Shown here piece by piece: positions 25,163-34,800 of a stretch of 64,000 nucleotides of DNA (position 1 is its first letter; every line of letters begins with the position of its first letter). The stretch spans positions 62,001 to 126,000 of the forward strand of contig CADBDA010000003.1 in the NCBI GenBank assembly GCA_902793295.1, given 5' to 3'. The notes under the pieces were generated by a model that saw nothing but the letters and a program-made list of their open reading frames with translations, made no database searches and was not told where the DNA came from. Origin of the DNA: an uncultured Bacteroidota bacterium. Its GTDB lineage: Bacteria > Bacteroidota > Bacteroidia > Bacteroidales > P3. The translations under genes were made by a program, and so were the position numbers.

Positions 25163-28100
25163 TTATTCGCCAATTTTGACGTTGGTTTTGCCGGTGACCA
25201 CGGCAGCGTTGCCGCCGCCATAGACGTTATTGCCGATAACGGACTTGTTGATGATGATCACATTGGTGTTACCGGTCACCTGAGCAGCATTACCGCCGCC
25301 ATAGACGTTGTTGACCACGGTCGACCAGAAGGTCTTGGGTGATGGGTCGGGTGTGGTGGTGGTTTGGCCAGCAGCAGGGATGACGGTGGTCGGCTTACCT
25401 ACAGTCACCACAGGGTTGCCGGTGACGACAGCCGTCGCACCGAGACCGCCGCCATAGACGTCGTTTTCGATGGTACCGTGGATGATGTTCACTTGAGGAT
25501 AGTCTTTCGAACCTGCCGGTGCCGTATAGGCTGCCTGGTTGCCGCCGCCATAGACGTTGACAATACGCTGCTCAGTGGAGCACAGATTCGTGTCGACGTT
25601 GACGTTGACGGTGATGGTGCCTTGAATGGTGCCATTGACGTTGCATCCGCCGAAGACACTGTTCATTTCGCCGCCGTAGATGTTGACGGTGACGTTACCT
25701 GAGATAACCTTGGGTTCACCGGCAACACCTTTCAAACCGCCATAGACGTTGTTCATCACGCCGCCCCAGACGTTGAGGGTCACGTCGCCATTGACGTTGG
25801 CGTCGTTCGAGGCGCCGTAGACGTCGTGAAGGCCCTTGGCGCCGCAAGGGATATTCATCACGATGCTTCCGGTAGCAGCCTGGTTGCCGCCGCCGAAGAC
25901 CTCTTTGATCAGACGGGCGCAGGAGTTGCCTTCTGTCAGGTTGATGGTAGAAGTGCCAGAGATAGTACCCTTGGTGTTGCTGCCGCCGAAGCAGGCGTCG
26001 ATGATGCCGCCATTGACAGTCAGCGTGGCATCGCCCAGAACATTGGCACCCGGGTTGCCCGTGCCGGCACCGTTACCGCCAGCGAAGACGTAGTACATAC
26101 GGCCGCCGTCGATGACGACATCGTTCTTCGGGGTCTGGGCTGCGTTGCCGCCGCCGTAGACATACTCAATGGTGTTGTCGCAGTTGTGGATATGGACGTG
26201 GGTGAAGGCGTTGGCTTCGGCCGGCACATAGAAGGCCAAGTTGCCGCCGCCGTAGACTTCGTCGATAGCGTAGGCTTCCTGGGTGAAGCTGGCGTCGTCA
26301 ACTGTGGTGGGTACGGGGTTGGGGTATCTATTGTCGGGCGAATCGGTGTGGGCTGTTTTGTAGACATCCACATAGACGTTGCCTTGGGGCGTACCGGCCA
26401 GATTGTTGCATCCGAACACCTTGCCGTGGATGGTGGGGCCGGAGCCGGTCATTCCGTCGGCACCGATATTGACGTGGACGGTGCCTTTGACAACAGCTTC
26501 AGTGTTGATGCGAGTGACATAGCCGCCCTCAAGGTCAGCATCTCCAAGACCGCCGCCATAGATTATGCCGGTCACCGTGCCGCTGAGGATGTTGACGGTG
26601 GTCAAGTCGGCATAGGCGTCGTTCACGGTGCCAAGAGCCGAACCACCGTAGATGTCGCTGTAGATGGTGGCGCCGTCATTGGTATTCGATGCTCCGATAT
26701 TGACGGTCACATTGCCGTTGGTAAAGGTGCTGGCTCCATAGCCGCCGCCGAAGATGCCGCTGGCAGGAGTGACAGAGGTACCCACGGTGCCGCCAAGGAT
26801 ATCAACAGTGACATCGCCGGTCACCGTACCCTGGCTGTTGCAGCCGCCATAGATGCCGGTGCTGACGCTGCCGGCGGTCATATTGATGGTTGCGGTGCCG
26901 CTGCCGGCAGCATTGCCGCTACCATAGACGTTGGAAGCGTTGCCGCCAACGATATCGACACGCGAGTCGGTGCAGGAAGGAGCCGATACTGTTGCATCGC
27001 TGGATGCTATCAGTTTCGAATGATTGTCCTTGTCATAGACATTGTTGCCATCATAGTAATAGTCGCCGTTGCCGCCGCCGAAAGCGCTGCCGACGGTGCC
27101 GCCGCAGAGTACCACCTGCGAAGTGTTGCTGATGGTGCCGCTGATATCGCTGCCGCCATAAACGCTTGCTGTATGCGTGCCGCCCTCAACGAGGACGAGG
27201 CTGTTGTTGGTCACACCGTTCATCTTGCAGCCGCCATAGACGGCACCCGAAACGGTACCTGCGCAGGTTTGGCTCACGTCTGAGCCGGCACCTGTATATG
27301 TGGCACGCAGGTGCACCAAGCTGCCTACGGAATTGTAGGTCTCGCCGCAGGTGGAGGTGACCGATTCGCCACCGGTCATAGCGCCTGCGTTGCAGCCGCC
27401 ATAGACGTTCTTGGCCTGGCCGCTGAGCAGGATGATGTCGGGCACGATGGCCAGGTCACCCATATTGTTGCCGCCGTAGATGGTGTCGACGTGGTCGTAA
27501 GCCACAGGGGCTACACCAACGCCATTGCCTTTAACGTTCATCAGCACGGTGATGCCGCCAGTGACGGTGACACCGTTACCGCCGCCATAGACGTTGTTGA
27601 TATGGCCGCCGTCTTCACTGCTGGGATTTGTGGGGAATCCGTCGAGGTTGATGTCGACGAAAGTGTTGGTTTGGATAGGCTGGTCGGTGATGTCGCAGTA
27701 AACAGGGACCACTGCGTCGCCGTTCACGTAGTCGTAAGCACCGTTGCCGCCGCCATAGACGGTATTGATATCAGGACGGCCGGTGATTTCGACGTAGGTA
27801 TGGACATTGAGAGCATTCAGTGACGTCTCACCGTCGGAAGCCATATCATTGCCTGCCGGAAGGACACGGTTGGTGATCTGTGCCACCTGACCGGAGCGGT
27901 CGTTGCCGCCATAGAGGGCGCCATTGATGGTGCCGCCCGACACGAGCACTTCGTTGCTGCCATAGATGGAGGCCATATTGCCGCCGCCATAGACGCTGCC
28001 TTCGACGGTGCCGCCACTCATACGTACCGTGGCCATTCCAACGAAGGTACGCCAAACAAAGCCAGGACCTTCATCGATAAAACCTACAGGGGCCAGGTTG

Positions 28101-31093
28101 CCGCCGGCATAGACGTTGCCCTTGACGGTGACTGTGCCGCTTACATCGACGTTGGTCTCGTTGTGGGTAGGAATGTCAAGGCCGATATAGTAGTGTTCGG
28201 AGTCGTCATAGTCGATACCGGAGATGTATGCTTTACCGTCGTTGCAGTGGTAGAAGCCGTTGCTGCCTGCGAAGAGGTTGCCGTGGATGGTGCCGCTGCT
28301 GGCTTTGACATAGGTGGCACCCTTTACATACTGGTACTGGTCGCCAGGCATACCGCTGGAGTAGCCGACATTATAGTGGCTTCCCACGTCACCGCTGATG
28401 TTGCAGCCGCCATAGACGGTACCCACGTTGCCGTCGGTTATCTCCGTCCAGGTGCTGTATAAGACATTGCTCTTCTGGCATCCGCCATAGATGTAGTCGA
28501 CCAGCATATTGGCACCGCTCATCACTACGTGGGTGCCGTAGTAGATAGGTTGGGCTACGCTGTTGACCATCGGGCTGCCGAAGACATCGGCAATCAAGCC
28601 GTTGGTGCCGCCAGCATCGGCTATTTGTGCCAACATATCGCCGGCGTTGCCGCCGCCATAGACGGTGCCGGCGCTGCCCGATGTCAGGTTGATGGTGGGA
28701 AGTCCGGCCATAGCAGCAGCGTTGTTGCCGCCGAAGAGGGTGCGGACGTTGTAGAGGCCGGTACCGTTCCAGGTGTAGCCATTTGCACCTTTTACAGTCA
28801 CCGAGCCCGAGTAGGACGCTATGGCGTCGCTGTAGGTGTTGCCAAAGGTCGAGCTGCCGCTGCCAGACGCAAGCGAGCAGCTGACGGTAACGTTGACCGA
28901 AGCGACGTCGGCGCTGTTGCCGCCGCCAAAGACGGTGTCGGTCTGACCACCGGTGACTTCGATGATGACGTTGCGACCCTCCACCTTGTTGCCGCCGCCA
29001 AAGAGGTAGCGGATGCCGAAGTCGCGACCGAAGCCGCTGGTATAGGTGTTCTTGGGACCACGAGCGGCATCCGTCAGGTCGGTCTTGGTGCCGGCCAGCA
29101 CTATATGCTGGTTGCTGCCGTTACCCAGCGTACCGCCGAAGTTGTTGCCGCCAAAGACGGAGAAGATGGTGCCGCCATTGATGGCGATATGGGTGTTGTC
29201 GCCGGAAGTATTGCTGATGAAAGCATTCTTTGCACCGCCGAAGAGGGAGTCGACCTTCACGGCATTGTTGGTCACCGTGATATTGGTCTTGCTGATGGCC
29301 GGGATATTCAGCGTTACGGGTTCTCCGCCGGTATTCGTCCATACGGCATCTCCCACGCTGTTCTGCTGCGTCATAGCGTTGACGCTGCCGCTGGCAGCCA
29401 CGCTATGCGAGGTATTTTCGTCGTCAGCAGCCTCAAATGAGGTGCCGTTGTAGGCATAGTAGCCGTTGCCGCCGCCATAGACAGAGCCGATGACGACTTT
29501 GGTTGAGATTGCGCCTGAGTTGTAGGCTGTAGCGTTGGCATCGCCGGCATTGACGCCCAACGTGATGGTGGAACCATTGGCGCCCACCACAGAACCGGCG
29601 ATATCGTTGCCGCCATAGACAGCGCCAATGGTGTCGCAGTTGATGACGATGACTTCGGTCTTGCCGTTAACGTCGGCCATACGGCCGCCGCCAAAGACAG
29701 CACCACCAATCACCAATCCAGGTTCGTCGCCGGTGGTGAAAGAGCCGGTAGCCTGGGCGGGGGCAGACAGATAGGCGTCGCCACAATAGGCGGTAACCCT
29801 ATAATTGTATGTTGCATTGTAATCCAATCCGGTGATGGTGTAGCTGTTGGCGCCCACTACCTCTACTGGGGATCCCCAACTGCCATCGGATTTCTTCCAT
29901 TCCACCTGGTATTTCTCGGCGGTGGGGTTCCAAGTCACCGTAGCACCATCGAAGGTCACCACGGGAGCCGATGCCTGGGCGGGGTTCTGGCAACCGGTCT
30001 TGACGGTGATATCGACAGTCTTGGATTGTTCGACCAGCGACGAGCCGCTGCCGAAGGTGACTTTGAGGGTCAGCGTGGCCGTCTTGTGGCCAGTAGTGTT
30101 CTCGGTGCGGTAATAGATGGTAGGAGGCGTCGTCGAGGTGCTTGTACGCACGTCGGAGCCCGATGCAAACGACAGATACTCGGCTCCGGGGCCCGTCAGG
30201 GTCCACTCGTAGCTCGTAGCTGCCGAGGTAGTGCTTGTCGATGTGGGGACGGCATTCACGAGGGTGCCATCCTTGTAGTAGAAATTGCGTGCCGTTGTAG
30301 TTCCGTTTTCATTTGTCACCTCGTTGAAGGTATAAGATGTATAGGCCGGAGTATAAGTGTATGTGAGACTACTGACGGTCACCGAGGGTGTCTGGTTTGT
30401 ATTGTAGGTCATCTCGCTGTTGGTCACCGACAATGCCGTCAGGCCGCCAGTTGGCGTACCGCTGATTACGGCTTCATTTTCGGTGACGGTCAGGTCGTAG
30501 GCGCGGGCCGCAGTAGCGGTGATGTCGTAGGATCCTTCCGTAACGCTCGTCAGGCCCCAACTGCCGTTGTATTCAATCCAATAGACCTCCCAGCACTCGC
30601 CGCCTTCGAAAGCGTAATTGCAATGCCCAGCATCGGCGATTCCGCTAATCTGGTGGCCGCGTGCAATACCTTTCCTGTCCCAGTCGTAGAAGTAGTAGTT
30701 CAAGTCGGTGTTGCTGAGGGCATACGTCGCTGGCTTCGAGGCCGAAAGCGACAGTGAACCACCCGCCGTCATCGGTGCCGACAGGAAATGGGGATTGCTC
30801 GGATCGTCGGGATCGATGAAATAGAAGTTGTGGTTGGTACCTGCGCGGTTGAAGTTGGCACCCGTATACCAAATACAGTTGGGGTTGAACTCCGCAGCAT
30901 CCTGCAGTACCCAGTCACCATTCACTTTGACGTGTGCCAGGTAGTGATTTTCGGTGTTAGCACCCGCAACGCTGACGTTCTTCTTGATGACGACCATCTT
31001 GTCGTTACCCTGTGCCATCACAGTTCCGGCAAGGGTCACTAAAAGCAGTCCCAGCAAAAAGATTTTTTTAGTGTAATTACTTGTTGTGTTCAT
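25163..31093 (-). CDS. Giant exported YGGGN-repeat protein 1 (FN3 domain plus about 40-motif beta-solenoid)
   Basis: 1976 residues. A signal peptide (about 1-28, ending Val-Met-Ala-Gln) is followed by a region of about 330 residues with Tyr/Trp-rich beta sequence, and a fibronectin type III-like domain at about 365-455 (Val-Thr-Trp-Asn-Pro, then Tyr-Asn-Tyr-Arg-Val-Thr-Ala-Tyr). From about residue 461 to the C-terminus it consists of roughly 40 copies, by my count, of (V/I/L)-(Y/F)-G-G-(G/N/C/S)-N embedded in alternating hydrophobic and Thr/Ser/Asn residues; the shortest units are about 27 residues. This looks like a long beta-solenoid. I do not recognise a named Pfam repeat. The start of the repeat region (Gly-Gly-Ala-Val-Phe-Gly-Gly-Gly-Arg-Met) matches that of giant protein 3. 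The protein stops inside the repeats with no type IX sorting domain. Probably surface or secreted; function unknown. Confidence 0.8.
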   Translation of the reverse strand: MNTTSNYTKKIFLLGLLLVTLAGTVMAQGNDKMVVIKKNVSVAGANTENHYLAHVKVNGDWVLQDAAEFNPNCIWYTGANFNRAGTNHNFYFIDPDDPSNPHFLSAPMTAGGSLSLSASKPATYALSNTDLNYYFYDWDRKGIARGHQISGIADAGHCNYAFEGGECWEVYWIEYNGSWGLTSVTEGSYDITATAARAYDLTVTENEAVISGTPTGGLTALSVTNSEMTYNTNQTPSVTVSSLTYTYTPAYTSYTFNEVTNENGTTTARNFYYKDGTLVNAVPTSTSTTSAATSYEWTLTGPGAEYLSFASGSDVRTSTSTTPPTIYYRTENTTGHKTATLTLKVTFGSGSSLVEQSKTVDITVKTGCQNPAQASAPVVTFDGATVTWNPTAEKYQVEWKKSDGSWGSPVEVVGANSYTITGLDYNATYNYRVTAYCGDAYLSAPAQATGSFTTGDEPGLVIGGAVFGGGRMADVNGKTEVIVINCDTIGAVYGGNDIAGSVVGANGSTITLGVNAGDANATAYNSGAISTKVVIGSVYGGGNGYYAYNGTSFEAADDENTSHSVAASGSVNAMTQQNSVGDAVWTNTGGEPVTLNIPAISKTNITVTNNAVKVDSLFGGAKNAFISNTSGDNTHIAINGGTIFSVFGGNNFGGTLGNGSNQHIVLAGTKTDLTDAARGPKNTYTSGFGRDFGIRYLFGGGNKVEGRNVIIEVTGGQTDTVFGGGNSADVASVNVTVSCSLASGSGSSTFGNTYSDAIASYSGSVTVKGANGYTWNGTGLYNVRTLFGGNNAAAMAGLPTINLTSGSAGTVYGGGNAGDMLAQIADAGGTNGLIADVFGSPMVNSVAQPIYYGTHVVMSGANMLVDYIYGGCQKSNVLYSTWTEITDGNVGTVYGGCNISGDVGSHYNVGYSSGMPGDQYQYVKGATYVKASSGTIHGNLFAGSNGFYHCNDGKAYISGIDYDDSEHYYIGLDIPTHNETNVDVSGTVTVKGNVYAGGNLAPVGFIDEGPGFVWRTFVGMATVRMSGGTVEGSVYGGGNMASIYGSNEVLVSGGTINGALYGGNDRSGQVAQITNRVLPAGNDMASDGETSLNALNVHTYVEITGRPDINTVYGGGNGAYDYVNGDAVVPVYCDITDQPIQTNTFVDINLDGFPTNPSSEDGGHINNVYGGGNGVTVTGGITVLMNVKGNGVGVAPVAYDHVDTIYGGNNMGDLAIVPDIILLSGQAKNVYGGCNAGAMTGGESVTSTCGETYNSVGSLVHLRATYTGAGSDVSQTCAGTVSGAVYGGCKMNGVTNNSLVLVEGGTHTASVYGGSDISGTISNTSQVVLCGGTVGSAFGGGNGDYYYDGNNVYDKDNHSKLIASSDATVSAPSCTDSRVDIVGGNASNVYGSGNAAGSGTATINMTAGSVSTGIYGGCNSQGTVTGDVTVDILGGTVGTSVTPASGIFGGGYGASTFTNGNVTVNIGASNTNDGATIYSDIYGGSALGTVNDAYADLTTVNILSGTVTGIIYGGGLGDADLEGGYVTRINTEAVVKGTVHVNIGADGMTGSGPTIHGKVFGCNNLAGTPQGNVYVDVYKTAHTDSPDNRYPNPVPTTVDDASFTQEAYAIDEVYGGGNLAFYVPAEANAFTHVHIHNCDNTIEYVYGGGNAAQTPKNDVVIDGGRMYYVFAGGNGAGTGNPGANVLGDATLTVNGGIIDACFGGSNTKGTISGTSTINLTEGNSCARLIKEVFGGGNQAATGSIVMNIPCGAKGLHDVYGASNDANVNGDVTLNVWGGVMNNVYGGLKGVAGEPKVISGNVTVNIYGGEMNSVFGGCNVNGTIQGTITVNVNVDTNLCSTEQRIVNVYGGGNQAAYTAPAGSKDYPQVNIIHGTIENDVYGGGLGATAVVTGNPVVTVGKPTTVIPAAGQTTTTPDPSPKTFWSTVVNNVYGGGNAAQVTGNTNVIIINKSVIGNNVYGGGNAAVVTGKTNVKIGE

Positions 31094-31119
31094 ATTATTA
31101 AGTTGTTTTTTTCTTCGGT

Positions 31120-31199
31120 TTTTAGGGTCTTTAAGGTCCTTAAGGTCTTTAAGGTCTTTAGGGTCTTTAGGGTCCTTAAGGTCCTTAAGGTCTTTTGGG
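31120..31199. repeat. 9-bp repeat array A (TTAAGGTCC/T type)
   Basis: About nine consecutive degenerate copies of the 9-mer CTTTAAGGT / CTTAAGGTC / TTTAGGGTC. It runs from the leader of giant gene 1 into the stop region of the four-helix-bundle gene and ends in AAGGTCTTTTGGG, the same end as array B. Confidence 0.85.
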
Positions 31200-31763
31200 G
31201 GGTTCGGGGGGTTCGGGTCTGTTCCGTTGTTCTCTTCTTATGCGGCTCATCCGTTCTGAAAAGCCGCCGTTTTCCACAAAGTCATTTTCGAGCCGCTGCA
31301 GCTGCTTGTGTAGCAGGTAGTCGGCTTGGTTGATTAATATTATTGCCATATTCGCTATCGTCTCTGGCGGCCTGGTGGCGCAGAGATTCATGAAAAAATC
31401 GGCATCGTTATGTTCGGCACCCAGTTTGCGCATCGTCTCCCACTCTACCGAATGCTCCTCCCACTGATGGTGGCCGCGGGTGCGTAGGTAGTCCTTGTAA
31501 TCCTCGAGAAGCTCCTGCAAACTTGCCTTGGCGACGTTTATCAGCTTGATTTCGGTCTTGGCCGACGTCGCCGACGCAGCAGAACCTTCAACGATGTTCT
31601 GCTTGCCGCTGCGGGCTGCCATCACCATCTGGTCGACCGTGCGGTCGCCGCGGCTCAGGTAGGTCGTACAGAAGTAGAAGGTCATCTCGTAGATGACTTC
31701 CGTCTTCTGGTACGACAGCAGCTTTTTGTAGTTGCCGGCAGGTTTGATGAGTTTTTCGGTCAT
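31185..31763 (-). CDS. Four-helix-bundle protein (S23/IVP-like, 'suffix' type)
   Basis: 192 residues, almost entirely helical. It matches the four-helix-bundle family related to the proteins encoded in 23S rRNA intervening sequences: Lys-Leu-Leu-Ser-Tyr-Gln-Lys-Thr near residue 14, the Thr-Val-Asp-Gln-Met-Val-Met-Ala-Ala-Arg-Ser helix and the hallmark Gly-Lys-Gln-Asn-Ile-Val-Glu-Gly near 53, then Glu-Leu-Leu-Glu-Asp-Tyr-Lys-Asp-Tyr-Leu. The C-terminal tail is Arg/Pro-rich and is partly encoded by the edge of repeat array A. Function is unknown; relatives include Avd of diversity-generating retroelements, but no reverse transcriptase is present here. It sits between two giant genes, framed by 9-bp repeat arrays, and looks like a cassette insertion. 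Confidence 0.85.
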   Translation of the reverse strand: MTEKLIKPAGNYKKLLSYQKTEVIYEMTFYFCTTYLSRGDRTVDQMVMAARSGKQNIVEGSAASATSAKTEIKLINVAKASLQELLEDYKDYLRTRGHHQWEEHSVEWETMRKLGAEHNDADFFMNLCATRPPETIANMAIILINQADYLLHKQLQRLENDFVENGGFSERMSRIRREQRNRPEPPEPPKRP

Positions 31764-31778
31764 TGTCTGTTTTTTTTT

Positions 31779-31843
31779 AGTCTTTAAGGTCTTTAAGGTC
31801 TTTAAGGTCTTTAGGGTCCTTAGGGTCCTTAAGGTCTTTTGGG
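31779..31843. repeat. 9-bp repeat array B (TTAAGGTCC/T type)
   Basis: About seven degenerate copies of the same 9-mer as array A, in the same orientation, filling the gap between the stop of giant gene 2 (31844) and the start of the four-helix-bundle gene (31763). Confidence 0.85.
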
Positions 31844-34800
31844 TCAGTTGCCGTTGACAATCACTTTGGTATCGCCACCGATTTCGCCTTGGTTGCCGCC
31901 ACCGTAGATGTTGCCATAGATGCGGGCGCCGCCCAGCAGACGTACGTCGGTGTTGCCCGTCACGGCTGCAGCGTTGCCGCCGCCGAAGACGTTGCGGCCC
32001 ACGACACCTTGGTTGATGATTTCAACATAGGTGCTGCCGGTAATCTTGCCCTGCGAGTCGTCGACCGGGTCGCCGAAACCGCCGCCATAGACGTCGTAAG
32101 TCACCTTGCCGTTCTGCACGCTGACGTTGGGGTAGCCCACCGAGGGGGCTGTGTAGGCAGCCTGGTTGCCGCCGCCGTAGACGTAACCCACATACCAGCC
32201 GCAGCCCTGCGTCTTGTTGATGATGACATTGATGGTGCCGCTGATGTCGCCGCTGAAGTTGTTGCCGCCGAAAACGCGGTTGATGATGCCGCCGTTGATG
32301 GTCAGCGTGATGTCGCCCGTCACGTTGGCGCGGTTGGCGCCGCCATAGACGTCACCGATGCCTTCCAGCTCGTAGCCGTAGCGGTCGTTGCCCGTGGCTT
32401 CGACCAGGTCGCCCGTACAGCGTATCGTTAGGCTACCGGCTTTGCTGGCAGCCATATTGCCGCCGCTGAACACCTCGCCGATCTTCATCGGGCAGGAAGC
32501 GTGGCCCGCCTCGGTCTGTTTGGCAACATTGACGGTAATGGTGCCGCCGATGGTACCGCTGGTGTTGTTGCCGCCAAAGACGTGGCGGATGACGCCGCCA
32601 TGAATATTGAGGAGCACATTGCCAGTCACGTTGGCTTCGCTGACAGTACCGTTGCCGCCGGCAAAGACGTAGCCTATCGAGTCGCCGCCATAGATGGTGA
32701 CATTGGTACCGGCTACGTCGGCAGCGTTACCGCCGCCATAGACATATTCAATACTGTTGTCGCAGTTGTGGACCTTCACCACAGGGGTACCTGTGTATCC
32801 GGCCTTGTTGCCGCCGCCATAGACGGCGTCGAGGGCATATTCGCGGCCGTCGGCGGGGGCGTCGGTGCCGTAGATGTCAACGTTGACGGTGCTCTGCGGG
32901 GCGCCTTTGACATTGTTGCAGCCATACACGGCTCCCGAGCCGTCCTGATGCGTAGCGTGGATGCCGCCGCCGTTGACGGTCACCTGCACGGGGCCATAGA
33001 CGTCGGCCTCATAAGTGTTGTTGCCCAGTCCGCCGCCGTACAGCGAGCCGTGGATCTTGCCGGCATTCATCGTGACGTTGGTCACGGCATTGGCAGTGCG
33101 GCTGTCGTTGCCGTTGGTTTTGCCCTGGGCACTGCCGCCATAGACGTCGCCATAGATGGTGACATAGTCCTCGGCATCGACTGCCGACCCGATGGTCATA
33201 TTCACCGAGCCCGTTACGCGGGTAGCGTTTCCAAGGCCACCGCCGTGGACATAGCCAATATTTTCGACATCTTCACCCACCTGGCCACCGTCGATATGCA
33301 TCGTGACGTTGCCAACCGTACCTGTACTGTTGGAACCGCCATAAACGCCATCTGTAACCAGACCGCCAGTCATAGTAACATTGACTGTCTGCATAGCATT
33401 GCCATTGCCGTAAGCACCGCCGAAGACTTTACCTTCCACAGTGCCGCCCAAGACGTATACATTGGAAACTTGTTTTACATAGCCTGTGTAGCCACCGCCA
33501 TAGACGTTACCGCCACCTTCGCCGGAAATCTCAGCATCGTCGGCAACAACTACATTGGAGTTGTTGATACTGGCTTCTTGGCCGTTTTGTCCTCGTCCGG
33601 CGCCAAACACCTGTCCGCCTACGGTTTGGTTTACAGTCTTGACGTTCGTGCCGCCTACAAGTGCATCACCACCCACATAAATATAGGAGTTGCCATCTGA
33701 GCGGGCAGAGTTGGATCCACCCGAAGATCCTGTTCCGTTAGCACCTGCTGCAATCCATCCTTCAATAGTACCGCCAGTTACTATGATTCGGCGGCTTCCC
33801 GGCGAGTCACTATCGGCAGCGCCGCCAAAGACTGCACCGTGGATATGGCCGCCCTTGATTCTGGCTGTAAATGTGGGATTCTCATCGCTCGATGGGGCGT
33901 ATGTGCCTTTGGTGCCATTGGTGCCACGTCCTCCGTTCAGGCATCCCATTTCACCACCCTCAATTATGACATAACGTATGCCGGGATAATTATTGGTGCC
34001 TTGGTTTTGTCCGCAATAGAACGAGTGCTGGTAACCGCCGCCACCGGAACCAGCCTCGTTGTTCCAATAATTCCTTTGGTATTCTCCGCTCTTGACAACA
34101 AGGTCGAATGTCTTTGCATCTCTATTTGAAGAGCCAGAAAACGTGACTACTTGTGAGAAGAACAACTGTGCACCTGCAGAGACTGACAATTTGGAATTGG
34201 TATTTGTGGCTCTGTCATAGTCGCTTCCCAAGATTGATTTTACATAATAACGACCACTTACTGTTTGAGAAGATGATTTAATAAAGCTTAATTCTCTATA
34301 TATACCGCTCTCTATGCGAATGGAATAGTTCAAGTCTGTAGCATTCGCATTGATACCTTGGAGAAGATATGCCACGTAGGTTTTATGTGGCGACACTCCG
34401 CGGCCAATGATAAGGTTGTGGTTGTTGCAGGTGATCGTTGTATTGTCGCCGTTTATTTTATAGTATTCTATCTTGGTATCTACTGACAGCGTTATAGTAT
34501 TGTTAGCATTGTTGCCGTTGTGTATCGAAAGAATGTCGCTTTCGGTTGCCGGTGTTGTGCCATCGGTAGTACCGTTGGGGTAGAACGAACTATAGGTAAT
34601 AGGCCTGTTAGTAACTCCTATAATTGAATTGCCTGTACCGCTTCTTTTTATATAGAAGTTGCGCTCCACTGAACCGTAGTTTGTATTTGTGGTTGTCGTG
34701 CCGTCATTGATTGCAGCCAGTGCCCACATTGCCTCGAGTTCCACCTGCATAGAGGTGGCGTTGTTGGCATTTGTCGTGCCGGCATCGGAGGGAACGAAAT

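Noticed and set aside
31185..31763. Diversity-generating retroelement (four-helix-bundle protein as Avd)
   Set aside because: No reverse transcriptase and no template/variable repeat pair with adenine-biased differences is visible, so only the general family is called.
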